A stretch of 64,000 bases of DNA from Mycoplasmatales bacterium (GTDB lineage Bacteria > Bacillota_I > Bacilli_A > Mycoplasmatales > JABABV01): the NCBI GenBank assembly GCA_014238055.1, contig JABABV010000001.1:120938-184937 (forward strand), given 5' to 3'. The notes under the pieces were generated by a model that saw only the letters and a program-made list of their open reading frames with translations, ran no database searches and had not been told where the DNA came from. Shown piece after piece: positions 32,159 through 43,443 of the stretch. A program made the position numbers and the translations under genes. How positions within the stretch are numbered: the first letter of the stretch is position 1; every line of letters starts with the position of its first letter.

Positions 32159-32884
32159 ATGACTAAAGCAGAATTATTAAAAATTAGAAATGACACTTTA
32201 AAAGTTGTTGATTTCATCGAAGAAACTCATCTATATATAGATAAAGCAGATAAATTTCACTATCAAAGTGTTTCTAGCCAAATTAAAGAATTTAGCGAAG
32301 CAGTATATAGTGGTTTTGATGTTAGCGATGCTGAAAAAGAAATCATTATGAGAAAAGCTGCCAAAATTGGAAATTATATTCATAAAGTTTTTGAAAAATA
32401 TCTTAAAAATGAAACCTTTGAATTACCAAGCGTTAATAAAAAAACTGAGCACGTTGGCTCAGTTGCATTAAATAACTTTAAAAGATGATTAGAAAATAAT
32501 CAAATAGAACCATTAGTTAGTGAATTAATTTTAGTTGATCGCGTTCATAAATTAGCAGGGACGATCGATTTAATTTTTAATCGTAATAATAAAACATATT
32601 TATGCGATTTCAAAACTAGTAATGTTTCTGCAGATAGCATTGTCAAAAAGAAAGCATTATATGCTCTCCAACTGAAATATTATCAAAAATTATCAGAACT
32701 TAACGGTATTAAAATTGATGGTTTAGCTGTTTTATTTATTAATAAACGCAGTGGTTTAATAAACATTGTTATTATTAAAAAAGATCTTTCTAACGATGCT
32801 CAAGAAATCGTTGAAGCTAAATTAGAAAACAAAGATAATCAAAAAGATTTAAATAGCGACTATATTAATAAATATATTAATTAA
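32159..32884 (+). CDS. RecB/Cas4-like PD-(D/E)XK nuclease domain protein
   Basis: 241 residues. The C-terminal half has KLAGTIDLIFNRNNKTY followed by LCDFKTSN, i.e. G-x-x-D ... D-x-K, the core of PD-(D/E)XK nucleases of the RecB/Cas4 kind, and ALQLKYYQKL after it as the Q-x3-Y motif. The N-terminal half is helical (IHKVFEKYLKN). No cas genes, helicase domain or RecB partner is nearby, so it is a stand-alone nuclease or structural relative. No Cys cluster is seen. It converges with truB with only four bases between. Confidence 0.72.
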
Positions 32885-32888
32885 AATT

Positions 32889-33746
32889 CTATGCCCACAT
32901 TCCTTTATGAACTTTAACTTCATTGTTAATTTTTTTTAAAATGGCGAACGGTTTTCGATCAACTAAAGCGAGAGCAATTTCATCTTTCAATTTAAGTTTA
33001 ATCGTTAAACCGTTTTTTAGTTTTTTAATTTTTTCTAAATCGTCGATATTAATAATTTCTTTAGTTCAAGCTTTTTCAATTGAAATTAACGATTCTCAAT
33101 TAATTGCTTCTAATTCAGTAGTGTCATTAATTTCAAACGCTCCAGATTCAATTCTCGTTAATTTACTCATAACTGCTCCACATTTTAATTGAGAGCCGAT
33201 ATCATGAATTAAAGATCTAATATAAGTTCCTTTACTAACAGCACAAGTAAATTCTCATGTATTATCATCTACTTTATTAATATTAATAATTTTTTTGATA
33301 GTTACTGGACGAGCTTTAATTTCAACTTCAAGACCTTCTCTAGCGTATTTGTATAAACGTTTTCCATTAACTTTAATAGCACTATATATTGGGGGCATTT
33401 GTTGATAATCACCAACAAATGCCTTTATTGTATCGATAATTTTTTGATCGTTCAACTTCGTTAAATCAATAAGACTATTTGTTTTAACGTCGCCTCAAAT
33501 ATCATAAGTATCGCTAGTGAAACCAAGCTTCATTTCTAATTTATAAGTTTTGGCATCATTTACTAAATATTCAATTATTTTAGTTGCTTTGTTAACTGCC
33601 ACTACTAAAACGCCAGTAGCTTCTGGATCTAACGTACCGCAATGACCTACTTTTTTAATATTCAATAATTTTCGAACACGAGCAACCACTCCAAAACTGC
33701 TCATTCCAGATGGTTTGTTGATTATTAATAATCCATTTTTATTCAT
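32889..33746 (-). CDS. truB: tRNA pseudouridine(55) synthase TruB
   Basis: 285 residues. [14 protein letters not shown] at the start and the catalytic [14 protein letters not shown] (Asp of about residue 40) are diagnostic, followed by [20 protein letters not shown] and [13 protein letters not shown]. It makes the T-loop pseudouridine 55. Several TGA codons are Trp. No terminator is visible at the convergent end with the nuclease gene. Confidence 0.95.
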
Positions 33747-33928
33747 TAAAATACACCTCTTTAGTTTTTCGTCTTTAGTTTTATATTATATATTATTATT
33801 AAAAGATTGATAAAAAATACTATATATAATAAAATTATTATATATAATATAAAGCAATTTATTAAATACAATAATTCAAAATTTATTAATGTAAAAGAAT
33901 GAAAATCAATTATATTTAAGGCGGAAGA
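33747..33928. promoter_or_regulatory. Divergent intergenic region upstream of truB and the first lipoprotein gene
   Basis: About 180 bases, nearly pure A/T. Two TATATAATA repeats (about 33820-33829 and 33841-33850) give candidate -10 boxes on the plus strand, the first with a TTGATA 12 bases upstream. No gene or stable hairpin seen. Confidence 0.35.
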
Positions 33929-34969
33929 ATGAAAAAAATTTTAAAAAGTATTATAGTTAGTACAGCTATAGTCACACCAATAACTTCTGTAGCGCTAAGT
34001 ATAGTTAGTTGTGGCCACAATAGTGCAACTACAAACGATTGAAACTCATTTAAACAATCTGCTAAAAAAGATAGCACTAACCACATTATGAATATTATAA
34101 ATGCATTAAATAAAAAATCATCAAATTTTTCAATACAAAGTTGAGCAGAAAACGGATATTCTGATAGTGATTTTTCAACAACTCTTACAGTTGACGATGC
34201 TAATCAAACGTTATCGCTAACAGTAACGAATGATTATTTAAAAAATAATGGTATTTTAAATATTAAATATAATAAGCAAAAATACGATATTAATTATTGA
34301 AATATTACTAAAGAACCAAAAGCTGGAGAAGCAGTTCAATGATTAAATATTAAACGTCACGTTAAAGACTTGAGCGCTAAAGATTTATTAGGTTATGCTA
34401 AAAGTCAAGGCGTTGCAACTCGTTGAGCCGCTAGTGATAATCCTCATTTTGATATTTATGGTGGCGTCTTTAACGGTGCTATGGATACTGATAACACTAA
34501 CAAAGATTACACCGTAACTGCTATTATTTCAATCGATAAAGGTAATGGTAGTCCAGATAAAAATGCTTATTTAAACGTTCATCCAATTCAAGCTACTTAC
34601 ACGATGGATGTAGGTTTTAATTACAATCTTAAAGAATGAAATTTTAAATCTATTAATCAAAGAACTAGTCTATCATATTTTTACGATAGAATTTCAGATG
34701 TAATCCACGCATCAGTAGATGCTAAAGATTTTACAATTGATCCAGGAATTAAAGCAGCTATAGATGGACATTGAGGTTCTGGGACTTGAGACAAAAATAT
34801 TACTGTAAAACATGCTGATGTCTTACGAAATATAGATCAATGAACAATAATAACAAATGTTAACGGAACTAGTAAAGAAGCCGTCTTAACCGCTGAAGGT
34901 AAAAATTTTAACGAAAAAGAGCAATCAGTCGACGGTTATAGTGATGATATTTGAACTGTAACAATATAG
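33929..34969 (+). CDS. Putative surface lipoprotein (family copy 1)
   Basis: 346 residues. A signal peptide with a lysine start and a hydrophobic run ends in the lipobox LSIVSC (Cys about 30). Directly after it comes the shared module that begins W-N-S-F-K-x2-A and ends Y-D-I-N-Y-W (about residues 39-125). A second part, similar to copy 2, contains AVQWLNIKRHVKDL. No enzyme motif seen. It should be anchored outside the membrane by a diacylglyceryl-Cys. Over a dozen Trp residues are TGA. It lies 33 bases before copy 2 and both end in one terminator. Confidence 0.8.
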
Positions 34970-35002
34970 GAATATAATTAACAAATTTAGTTTGGAGTTA
35001 AT

Positions 35003-36091
35003 ATGAAAAATACTAAAAAAAATTTAAAACTATTATTTTCATCTACTGCATTAGTTGCGATAGTGGGATCGGCCAGTTCGACAGTTGTTAGTTGTGGTCA
35101 TAAAAGTAGTCCTCCTTCTCCTTCAACGTTATGGAAAAATTTTAAATCAGCAGCTAAAAACCAAAGTACTACTGACATCGTTAATAGTATGAAAATAATA
35201 TCTTGAGTAAATAATATATATAGCGATAGTGATTATACTGTTGATTTTGAAGCGAATGATAATTCGAAACAGATTGTTGATACGATAACTAATAATGTTT
35301 TAAAAAACAATGCTGTTATATCAATTAATTTTTCGGCAAATCACCCAACTTATAATATTAAAAATTGATCTATTATAACATTACCTGAAAATTCTAAAGC
35401 AATTCAATGAGCAAATATTAAGCGTCATACTAAAAATATTACTGCTGAAACTTTAGGAAACCAAGCTATTAAAGCTAAAACAGCAGGTTGAAAAACAGGT
35501 GATAAAGCTGTTTTTGATACATTTAGTGATGGTATTATGGGTGATCCCGAAATTAAAATTGACGATACTAACTTCACTTTAACAGGGATAATTTCGATTA
35601 ATAAAGGTAGTGCGGCTCGTAATTCTTACGGTGACGTAAATCCTCTTTACGTAACTTATAGATTCGAAGACCAAATCCCATATAATATAAGTAATTGACT
35701 TTTTGATAGTTCTAAAAAACAACGAGTTTCTTGAAAATTATTTACAAATAATGCTAATAATTATATTAGTGATTCAGCTAATGTAATTAATGGAAATACT
35801 ATTATAAAAGGTCTTATTGATAAATTAAAGGCAAAACACAATTGAACAGATCTTAATTTAATTGATGTTTCTGACAATCAAGGGACTGGCGAGTTCGGAC
35901 CACAACCAGGTAGACCGGGCGTATCTCCTTTTTACGGTTGACTTTTGACTTTTAATAAAGGTCCAAAAAGCGAAAATAGAACAATGACTTTACAAGCAAT
36001 TTTTCACAACTTTAATTATCCTACAAAAGGTGGGACTCCAATAGGAGATGGTTTCGATCCAGCCGATCCAAACACTTGAGAAGTTATTTAA
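35003..36091 (+). CDS. Putative surface lipoprotein (family copy 2)
   Basis: 362 residues. Lipobox STVVSC (Cys about 32) after a long signal peptide. The shared module starts W-K-N-F-K-S-A-A-K and ends Y-N-I-K-N-W. The next part has AIQWANIKRHTKN, matching AVQWLNIKRHVKD of copy 1, so the two are tandem paralogues. A Gly/Pro-rich patch (GEFGPQPGRPG) lies near residue 300. GGAG stands before the ATG. Role unknown; probably surface exposed. Confidence 0.8.
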
Positions 36092-36097
36092 AACAAT

Positions 36098-36131
36098 AAA
36101 AAATCAGTAATGCGATATTACTGATTTTTTA
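36098..36131. terminator. Bidirectional terminator between lipoprotein copy 2 and the TDT transporter gene
   Basis: A perfect 14-bp stem (AAAAAATCAGTAAT with ATTACTGATTTTTT) with a 5-base loop between convergent genes. Confidence 0.9.
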
Positions 36132-36132
36132 T

Positions 36133-37266
36133 TTACTTAACCGCTTTAACTGTTTTAACGATTGGATTATTATTTTTTATTTCATCTGAAATAAAATAAT
36201 TGATAACTGGGTTTTTAATTTTTTGTGGACGCGAACTAAATAATCAATAATAAACAATCATACTAAATCCGGTAATTAACATTACGAATACGATTGAAGA
36301 AATTAATAATTGTACGAATCCTAATCAAATAAATACATAACCAGTAAATTCGTTTTTGAAAAATCCTGCTAATAATATTGAAGCAAAAGCTTGTGTTATT
36401 AACGAGAATGCATATGATGCATAATGCGTTTTAAAATTTCCTCTTCAAACTTTAAAGAATGATATGTAAGTTATTAAAGTCGTTACTGAACCAACAGCAT
36501 ATAAGCTATATATTCAGAATCGATGTGCATCGGTGATCGTTGAAGCTGGGAAAGCTACTAAACGAGTTACGAATAATAACGGTAAAGCTGAACAATAAAT
36601 TCCAAAAGAAGAAAAATCAGCTTGTGGAGTTACGAATAAATAACGATAAGTCATTAAACAGAAAGCAATGATTGCTCCAACTAATGCTAAATATCATAAA
36701 AAGTGAATAAAAGCTGGGAATAATTGATAAATGAAACCATTTTGTGCCAGCACTGTTCCTACTGATGGACCTACAACAATAACATACATTGAAGAATCTA
36801 TATCTGATAACTTACCACGTTTTATCATGATAATTATTCATCAAATCATATGGATTAATTGTGAAGCCATTCCGATTAATCATAATGCAAATGCAAAATA
36901 ACCTAATCAATGAGTTGCTCCAAATGTTAATGTTGAAAACTCACCAATTGATAAATTATCTAATACTCCTGAAAACATAATAATCACTAATCCAACTACT
37001 GGAATATGTGAAGAAGTTTTAATCGTATTAGAATGTTTAACGTAATCACTTGGAGTTGATAATGCTCTTGATAATACTAATAAAATAAATACTAGAGCAA
37101 TAAATAACGTTAAGAACGGTACTCAAGTACCATTGAAAGTTAATTTACTATTATAGTCTGCATCGTTATGAGCAAAACTAGTTCAAGCGTTACCTAAAGT
37201 ACCTAACCCTAGTGCAATTGAACTAAGACCATAAGGCATTTTTAATAAACGTTTTTTTAAATTCAT
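36133..37266 (-). CDS. TDT-family (TehA/SLAC1/Mae1-like) membrane transporter
   Basis: 377 residues with about ten hydrophobic helices and a short basic C-terminus. MPYGLSSIALGLGTLGNAW at the start resembles the P-x-G ... L-G-L-G pattern of helix 1 in the tellurite-resistance/dicarboxylate transporter family. GPSVGTVLAQNG in the middle fits as well. Such proteins move C4-dicarboxylates, sulfite or anions. Which solute is moved here is unknown; next to L-lactate dehydrogenase, an organic acid is attractive. The start at 37266 is favoured; 37278 (in frame) is an alternative. Many TGA codons are Trp. Confidence 0.72.
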
Positions 37267-37370
37267 ATTTCTTTCCATCTCTTTTCTGAGTCAGTTTATT
37301 TTTGTATAAATAAACTTAATAATAAAAATAAATAATATCAAACTTATAACTTTATTACAATATTTTTTAA

Positions 37371-37410
37371 AAAAATTCAATCTAATAAACATTTATTAGA
37401 TTGAATTTTT
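37371..37410 (-). terminator. Strong terminator after ldh
   Basis: Perfect inverted repeat of 19 bases (AAAAATTCAATCTAATAAA and its complement) with almost no spacer, followed by T-rich sequence on either strand. The longest stem in the window. Confidence 0.88.
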
Positions 37411-37447
37411 GTTTATTATAAAAACTATTAATTATGTAAAAAGTTAA

Positions 37448-38434
37448 CTAATACGTACTTTTTAAAACATCTAAAACAATTTGAGATGAATCATTAAATT
37501 TCAATAATTCTTCAGCATCAATGTTTAATTTATCAGCTTTAACTCAACCTTCACGATTTAAAATAGTTGGCACACTAATATAAAATCCTGAAAATCTATG
37601 ATCGTATTCACCATTAATTTGACTACTGATAATTACTTCTTTATTAGTATCGTGAACAATTTGTTTAACTAAAAATGCAATAGATGCTCCGATTCCGTAA
37701 CAAGTATTTCCTTTATCTTTAACGATATCGTAAGCTTTATTAACTGAATCACTATGAAAATTATCTAAACAAATAGCGCTAATACTATTAGCTAATAGAT
37801 AGTCAAAGATTGGTTTACCTTTAACTTTTGTTTGTGTTCATAAAGGAATTGAAGAATCTCCATGTTCTCCAATAATATAACTTTTAACTTCGCTAGTTTT
37901 AACTTTTAAACCTGCAGCGATTTCATTAACTAGTCGAGATGTATCTAACGTAGTTCCTGAACCAAAAACTCTATTTACTGGAAATCCAGTTAATTTTTGA
38001 TAAACACTAGTGATAACATCAACTGGATTAGAGACTATAATAGAAATCCCTTTAAATCCTGAGCTTTTAATTTGAGTAGCAATGCTTTTAATGATAGCAA
38101 CACTATCAGAAACCATTTCTAAACGATTTTGTCCTGGAATCGGCGCTTTTCCAGCAGTAATAATAACTACATCAGTATCTTTAAGATCACTATAATCACC
38201 ATTTTTTACTTGGTTGAAAGTATCTCCCATTAACATACAAGTGTCTTGGAAGTCATGGGCAATTCCTCGAGTGCGAGTTTTATTAATATCAATTAAAACG
38301 TAGTCGCTAGCTAATCTTTGATTTATCAAAGCATAAGTACAAGCAGAACCTACTGCTCCAGTACCGACAATAGCTATTTTAAAATTCTTACTTGAACTTT
38401 TTTCTTCAACTTTATTTTCTATTTTTTCTTTCAC
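37448..38434 (-). CDS. ldh: L-lactate dehydrogenase
   Basis: 328 residues. NAD-binding IAIVGTGAVGSACTYAL is at about 20-36, then DINKTRTRGIAHD, GKAPIPGQNRLEM with the substrate-binding Arg, SNPVDVIT, GSGTTLDTSRL and the catalytic His in IGEHGDSSIPLW. It regenerates NAD+ from pyruvate. The start is GTG (38434) after GGGGG. About 17 extra, charged residues (E/K/S-rich) precede the Rossmann fold compared with ordinary LDH. Two TGA codons are Trp. Confidence 0.95.
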
Positions 38435-38540
38435 AAAAATACCCCCGATTTATCATTTCATATAACATTATTTTTATATATAACTATACTATTTTAATTG
38501 TATACTATTTCTTATAAAAGTAAATATCTATATTTAATGA

Positions 38541-38567
38541 TTGAAAGATTAAATATAATGTTATAAT
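38541..38567 (+). promoter_or_regulatory. Promoter of the small membrane protein gene at 38603
   Basis: TTGAAA, 15 bases, TATAAT with TG one base before the -10 box (extended -10). Confidence 0.55.
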
Positions 38568-38602
38568 TATCTTAAAATAATGTTTAAAAAGGGGTTTAAA
38601 AT

Positions 38603-38965
38603 ATGACGGACTACACGAAAATTGATATTGATTTATTAAAAATAGAATTAAAAGATGAATTATTAAAAAAACGCGAAACAGATGCTCATAGATATAATAA
38701 AATATTTAAGTTTACAACTTGAATTTGCTTCTTTACTTTTATCACTGAATTAGTAATTAGTTTATCTTATTGAAATTCAAATACGTATGCTAAATCTATA
38801 CATAATTTCACATATAACACATTGATTATATTAATAGCTTTTGTTTTTTTAATAAATATGATTATTGCCACTATTAATTATATTTTTCTACAAGTCATTA
38901 TCCATCATATCAGAGAGAATAAAAGTGAACTTAAACTATTAAAGTCATTAGTTCACAATAAATAA
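38603..38965 (+). CDS. Small two-helix membrane protein of unknown function
   Basis: 120 residues. A charged N-terminal helix (IDLLKIELKDELLKKRETD) precedes two membrane helices (about 38-56 and 73-97), then a charged tail. Two or three Trp are TGA. AAGGGG lies before the ATG. I recognise no family. Its own promoter and a shared terminator make it monocistronic. Confidence 0.65.
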
Positions 38966-38997
38966 AAAAGGTTAAACTTGAAGTTTAACCTTTTTTT
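38964..38997. terminator. Bidirectional terminator between the small membrane protein gene and rbfA
   Basis: AAAAAAGGTTAAAC and GTTTAACCTTTTTT form a 14-bp stem with a 5-base loop. The stop codons of both convergent genes lie in or next to it. Confidence 0.9.
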
Positions 38998-39320
38998 ATA
39001 TCGTTTAATATATTTTCGATATTCATTCCTTCTTCGGTTGAATTATCTAATTTAAAAACAATTCTAGGAACAATTCTCGTTTTCATTTTTTTAGCTAAAA
39101 TAGATCTTAGAAAACCTGCGCTATTTTGTAAAGCTTCTAAACCTTTAACGCGATCTCTTAAAAACATCACATATACTTTAACTCAAGAACCATCATTAGT
39201 TAATTGAACTTCAGTAATAGTTGGAAATCCTAAATTAGTATTAGTCAATTCAGTTGTAATCGCAGATGATAACGTTTGACTAATATCTTTTTCTAGTCGT
39301 TTTTGCTTAATTTGATTCAT
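38985..39320 (-). CDS. rbfA: Ribosome-binding factor A
   Basis: 111 residues, normal for RbfA. KRLEKDISQTLSSAI at the start, then ITEVQLTNDGSWVKVYV and SAGFLRSILAKKMKTRIVPRIVFKLD-like segments (in two parts) are typical. It binds helix 1 of 16S rRNA late in 30S assembly. The ATG overlaps infB by 14 bases. One TGA (W of GSWVKV) is Trp. Last gene of the rimP-nusA operon. Confidence 0.93.
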
Positions 39321-41163
39321 GATTAATCACTTCCTCTTTAATGTAAGCTTCTAAAACGTCTCCTTCTTTAATATCATTGAAACGTTTAATAGTTATTCCA
39401 CATTCTTTACCATTTTTAGCTTCTTTAATATCATTTTTTTCAAACTTAAGTGAACCGATAACACCGTCATATACAACTACTCCATCTCGTAAAACACGAA
39501 CGTTAGCATCACGACGAATAAGACCATTACTTACTCGACAACCAGCGATTGTTCCAATTTTAGAAAATTTAAAAATTGCTCTAACTTCAGCTTGTCCAAG
39601 AATTTTCTCTTCAAAAACAGGTTCTAACATTCCTTTTAAAGCTTGCTCAATTTCTTCAGTAACTTTATAGATAATGCTATGTAGACGAATTTCAACTTTT
39701 TCATCAATTGCAATTTTTTTAACTTTTGCTGTTGGTCTAACGTTGAATCCATAAATAATTGCTTTTGACGCTTTTGCTAAAATAACATCAGAATCAGTAA
39801 TTGTTCCAGCACTATGACGTAAAATTTTAATTTTAAAATTAGATACTTTAATTTTATCAATTGATTTAACTAACGCTTCACCAACACCACTAGTATCACT
39901 CTTAATAATTAAATTTAGAGTTTTAATCTGGTTAGTTTCTTTAGTGTGATCATTATTAATATCTGTTAATGAAATCGCATTGTTATCTTTACGTTGATCG
40001 ATAAAACGCTCTTCATTTTTACGTTCAGTAGCAATTGTTTTAGCAAATTTACTATCTTCAAAAACCATAAACTTACTTCCGACACGCGGAACTTCATTTA
40101 AACCAGTAATTTTAACTGGCATTGAAGGTAATGCTTCTTTGAAAGTTTTACCTTCAGCATTATATAAATTACGGACACGACCATAAGTGCTACCGATAAC
40201 GATAAAATCTTTTTGGCGTAAAGTTCCGTTCTTAACAATTAAAGTCGCTACTGGGCCGATTCCTTTATCTAAATGCGATTCTAAAACTACTCCCGTTGCG
40301 AAAGTATGCTTATTTGCACGTAGTTCACATATCTCTGATAATACTAAAATATTATCTAGTAAATTATCGATTCCAGTATTGTTTAAAGCGCTCCCACTAA
40401 CAAAGATAGTTTCGCCACCTCATTCTTCAGGCATTAAATCATAATCCGCTGCGGCTGCTTTAGCTTTTTCAATATCAGCATTAGGTTTATCAGTTTTATT
40501 AATAAAAACAATGATTGGTACTTCGGCTGCTTTAGCATGATCGATAGCTTCTTTAGTTTGTTGTTTTAAACCATCATCAGCAGCGATAACAATAATAACG
40601 ATATCAGTAATACTAGCTCCGCGAGCACGCATTTCCGTAAAGGCAGCATGTCCTGGAGTGTCAATAAAAGTAATTAAATTATTTTTATATTCGATTTGAT
40701 AAGCACCGATATGTTGAGTAATCCCGCCGCTTTCTCCAGCAGCAACATTACTTTTACGAATCGTATCTAATAAAGTTGTTTTACCGTGATCAACGTGTCC
40801 CATAATAGTAATTACTGGTGGTCGATTATGTAATTTTGACTCATCTTCAACGATTTGAACATTATCAATAAAGTTTGCTTTTGAAATTTCTTCTACTTTA
40901 TTGGCGATATATTCAAAAGAATCACAAACAATTTCTATTTGTGTTTTATCTAATAAAGTCCCCACATTGATAATTTGACCTCTTAAAAAGAATATTTTTA
41001 CGATATCGGCAATTCGACATCCTAAAACTTCTGCTAATTCAGAAACTGTCATTGCGTTACTATAAGTTAAAACATCATCTTTTAATTCTGATTTAACAGT
41101 TTTTATTTGTGACTTCAAAACAGCTTGTTGGTCTATCATTTTTTGTTTTTTAGTTTTTGCCAT
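39307..41163 (-). CDS. infB: Translation initiation factor IF-2
   Basis: 618 residues: a short N-terminus with one IF2_N domain ([18 protein letters not shown]), then the GTPase with G1 [12 protein letters not shown] (about 127), G3 DTPGHAAF and G4 NKTD, and domains II-IV. IF-2 places initiator tRNA on the ribosome. The long charged N-terminal extension of other bacteria is missing, as in other mollicutes. Few TGA codons occur (EEWGGET). GGAGG stands before the ATG. Confidence 0.97.
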
Positions 41164-41197
41164 ATAAACCTCCTGTTGATTTAATTTTTCTTAATTA

Positions 41198-41512
41198 TTA
41201 ATTATCTTCAACTAATAAACTAATAATTTTTTTAGATATTCCTCAATCATTTATCGCAACTACTTTAACATTAGCTTGACCGATTGCTTGAGCAATTTCA
41301 GCACTAGTAAATTTATTAAAATATTTAACTTTATAATGAATGCATTTATTGTTATAGCGTTTTTTTGTATTATCACTAGCATCAACTGTAATAAAAACAA
41401 CTTTAGCGTCATGATTGACGATTTTTTCTATAACAATATTTCCATAATTTAATTTTCCTGCTCGTTTAGCGATACCAAACATATTCATGATTAAAATATT
41501 ATTATTTTTCAT
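41198..41512 (-). CDS. rplGA: L7Ae/YlxQ-family ribosomal/RNA-binding protein
   Basis: 104 residues. FGIAKRAGKLNYGN (about 11-24) and VFITVDASDNTKKR are the usual L7Ae-like markers, with HYKVKYFNKFTSAEIAQAIG following. The family binds kink-turn RNA. It overlaps the rnpM stop by 11 bases; a TTG three codons upstream is possible. It sits between rnpM and infB as in most firmicutes. One TGA is Trp. Confidence 0.88.
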
Positions 41513-41795
41513 TATGATCAACTACATATTTTATTAATTCTTCATAAACAGATAAATCTACTCTAGTTTTAAAAGTTCGATTTAACAATTTATTTTTTTT
41601 AATTAATTCAGCGTTTTTTAAATTAGCTTTAAAATATGCTCCTTTGCCTAGTAATTTTTGATTTTCGTCGATAACGATTCTATAATTTTTTAATCTTGCA
41701 ATGCGTAGCATTTCATTTTTAGGATAACTTTTTTGAGTAGCTATGCAAACTCGAAAATTATTTTGTGATTTTGATTGATTTTTAATAATCATCAT
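41502..41795 (-). CDS. rnpM: YlxR/RnpM family RNA-binding protein
   Basis: 97 residues. RVCIATQKSYPKNEMLRIAR and GKGAYFKANLKNAEL are the two conserved parts (normally R-x-C-x4-x2-P-K-x-x-L-x-R and G-R-G-A-Y-x-C). In B. subtilis the homologue modulates RNase P. ATG 41795 overlaps the last 14 bases of nusA. A longer in-frame reading begins upstream but lies inside nusA. Confidence 0.88.
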   Translation of the reverse strand: MMIIKNQSKSQNNFRVCIATQKSYPKNEMLRIARLKNYRIVIDENQKLLGKGAYFKANLKNAELIKKNKLLNRTFKTRVDLSVYEELIKYVVDHNEK

Positions 41796-43443
41796 CTTCG
41801 TAATAATTGTCGAAATCGTCATCTGAACTATTTGATTTAAGTTGTTTTTCTATTTCTTTAATAGCTTTAGAATTTTCATTAATATCTATTTCATCAATTA
41901 TTTTAGCTGTTTGTTCAGCTTTAGTTAAATGATCTCTCATATCTTTATGAACTTCTTTAGCGTTTTCTAAAACTTTAATTTTACTATTAAATTTTGGTTT
42001 TGGAGTTCTAGATTTTCTGAAATCGGCTCCAGTAGCAGGATCGATAATTTCTTTCAAAATAGCGATTGCATCGTTATTAGTTTTATCGATTTCTTTTGCT
42101 GTACCTGCTTTAACGATTACTTTTTCTTGAACACCTTCATCTTCACAAAATTCAGTTACCGCTTTTACATTATTAATTTCTTGTACAACTGCAACTTCTT
42201 CGTGACTATTGTCATTTTTAATAAAGTCATTTAGTTCATCAAGATTAATTGTTGGTTCTGGATCGACAGCATTAGCTATTTGGGCTTTAAAATCTGTTCC
42301 AGGTTCGAACGGTGCCAACTTAATAGGTTTAGCTTTATTATATTCTTTAATATTGATTTTATCGAATTTAATATTTGCCGTAAACGCTTCTCCTTTACGC
42401 ATAATATTAATACTGTGTTTTGTTAATTTTGCAGCAATAGCAGCATTTGAACCACGTTTTCCGATTGCAACTAAGTAGTTGTTTTCTTCAACGATAGCAG
42501 TTACACGTTTGCTATCTCTTTCATCAATACTAATCCCATATACTTTAGCAGGTGATAATGCTGATGCAATATATTCTTTAATATCATCAGAATAACGAAC
42601 TATATCAATTGGTTCTCCTGAAAATAATTTACTAATAGCGATAATACGATTACCACGTTCACCGATAATTGAACCAACTGGATCAACGCTCATGTTATTA
42701 GTTTTTACAGATACTTTAGTACGGATTCCAGCTTTACGAGAAATATCGACAACTTCAACAGTTCCATCATAAACTTCAGGTACTTGATCGTGAATCGCTT
42801 CTTTAATTAATTCTCCAGAACTTCTAGAAACAAGAACTTGAGGTCCTTTAGCTTCATGTAATACATCTTCAACAAATACATTCAATTTAGTTCCGTTACG
42901 GAATTTCTCTAAAGGATTACTATGTTCTTCTGACATTACAGCAGTTGTTTTGTTATCACTTAAAGCGAAGAAAACACTATTATTATATCCACGACGCTCA
43001 AGCGTTGCACGAATAATTGTTCCTTTTTTATCAATTCATCTTTCAAATACATTAGCACGTTCTAATTCACGTGTTTTTTGTATTACCATTTGTTTAATAT
43101 GGTTTGCTGCTGTCATAGTAAAAGTATTAATATCTACTAAATCAGCGATGATATCTCCTACTTTAGCATTTTTATCTAATTTTAAAGCATCTTCTAAAGA
43201 TATTTCTATTGCTGTAGTAGAGTCGCGACCTACTGTTTCAACAACTGTTTTTGTATGGTTAATAATTTCAACAATCGCTTCGTGCATGTCAATACGAATA
43301 TCTAATTCTGCTTCAGGATCGAAATTTCTATGAAAAGATTTTTCGAACGCTTCTTTTAAAATATCTATTATTATTTTTTCACTAGTTCCGCGTTCTTTGG
43401 CTAATGCCGCTAATGCTTTAATAAATTCTTGTGTATTTATCAT
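41782..43443 (-). CDS. nusA: Transcription termination/antitermination factor NusA
   Basis: 553 residues. The N-terminal RNA polymerase-binding domain (INTQEFIKALAALAKERG), S1 domain and two KH domains (DPVGSIIGERGNRI and AAIAAKLTKHSINIM) are in the usual order. A long, charged C-terminal extension follows and ends in a very acidic tail (DDDFDNYYEDDDY), which is not part of the core protein. One TGA is Trp. Its ATG overlaps rimP by four bases. Confidence 0.95.

Noticed and set aside
32159-32884. Cas4 of a CRISPR system.
   Set aside because: No repeat-spacer array, no other cas gene and no Cys cluster for the Fe-S site typical of Cas4.
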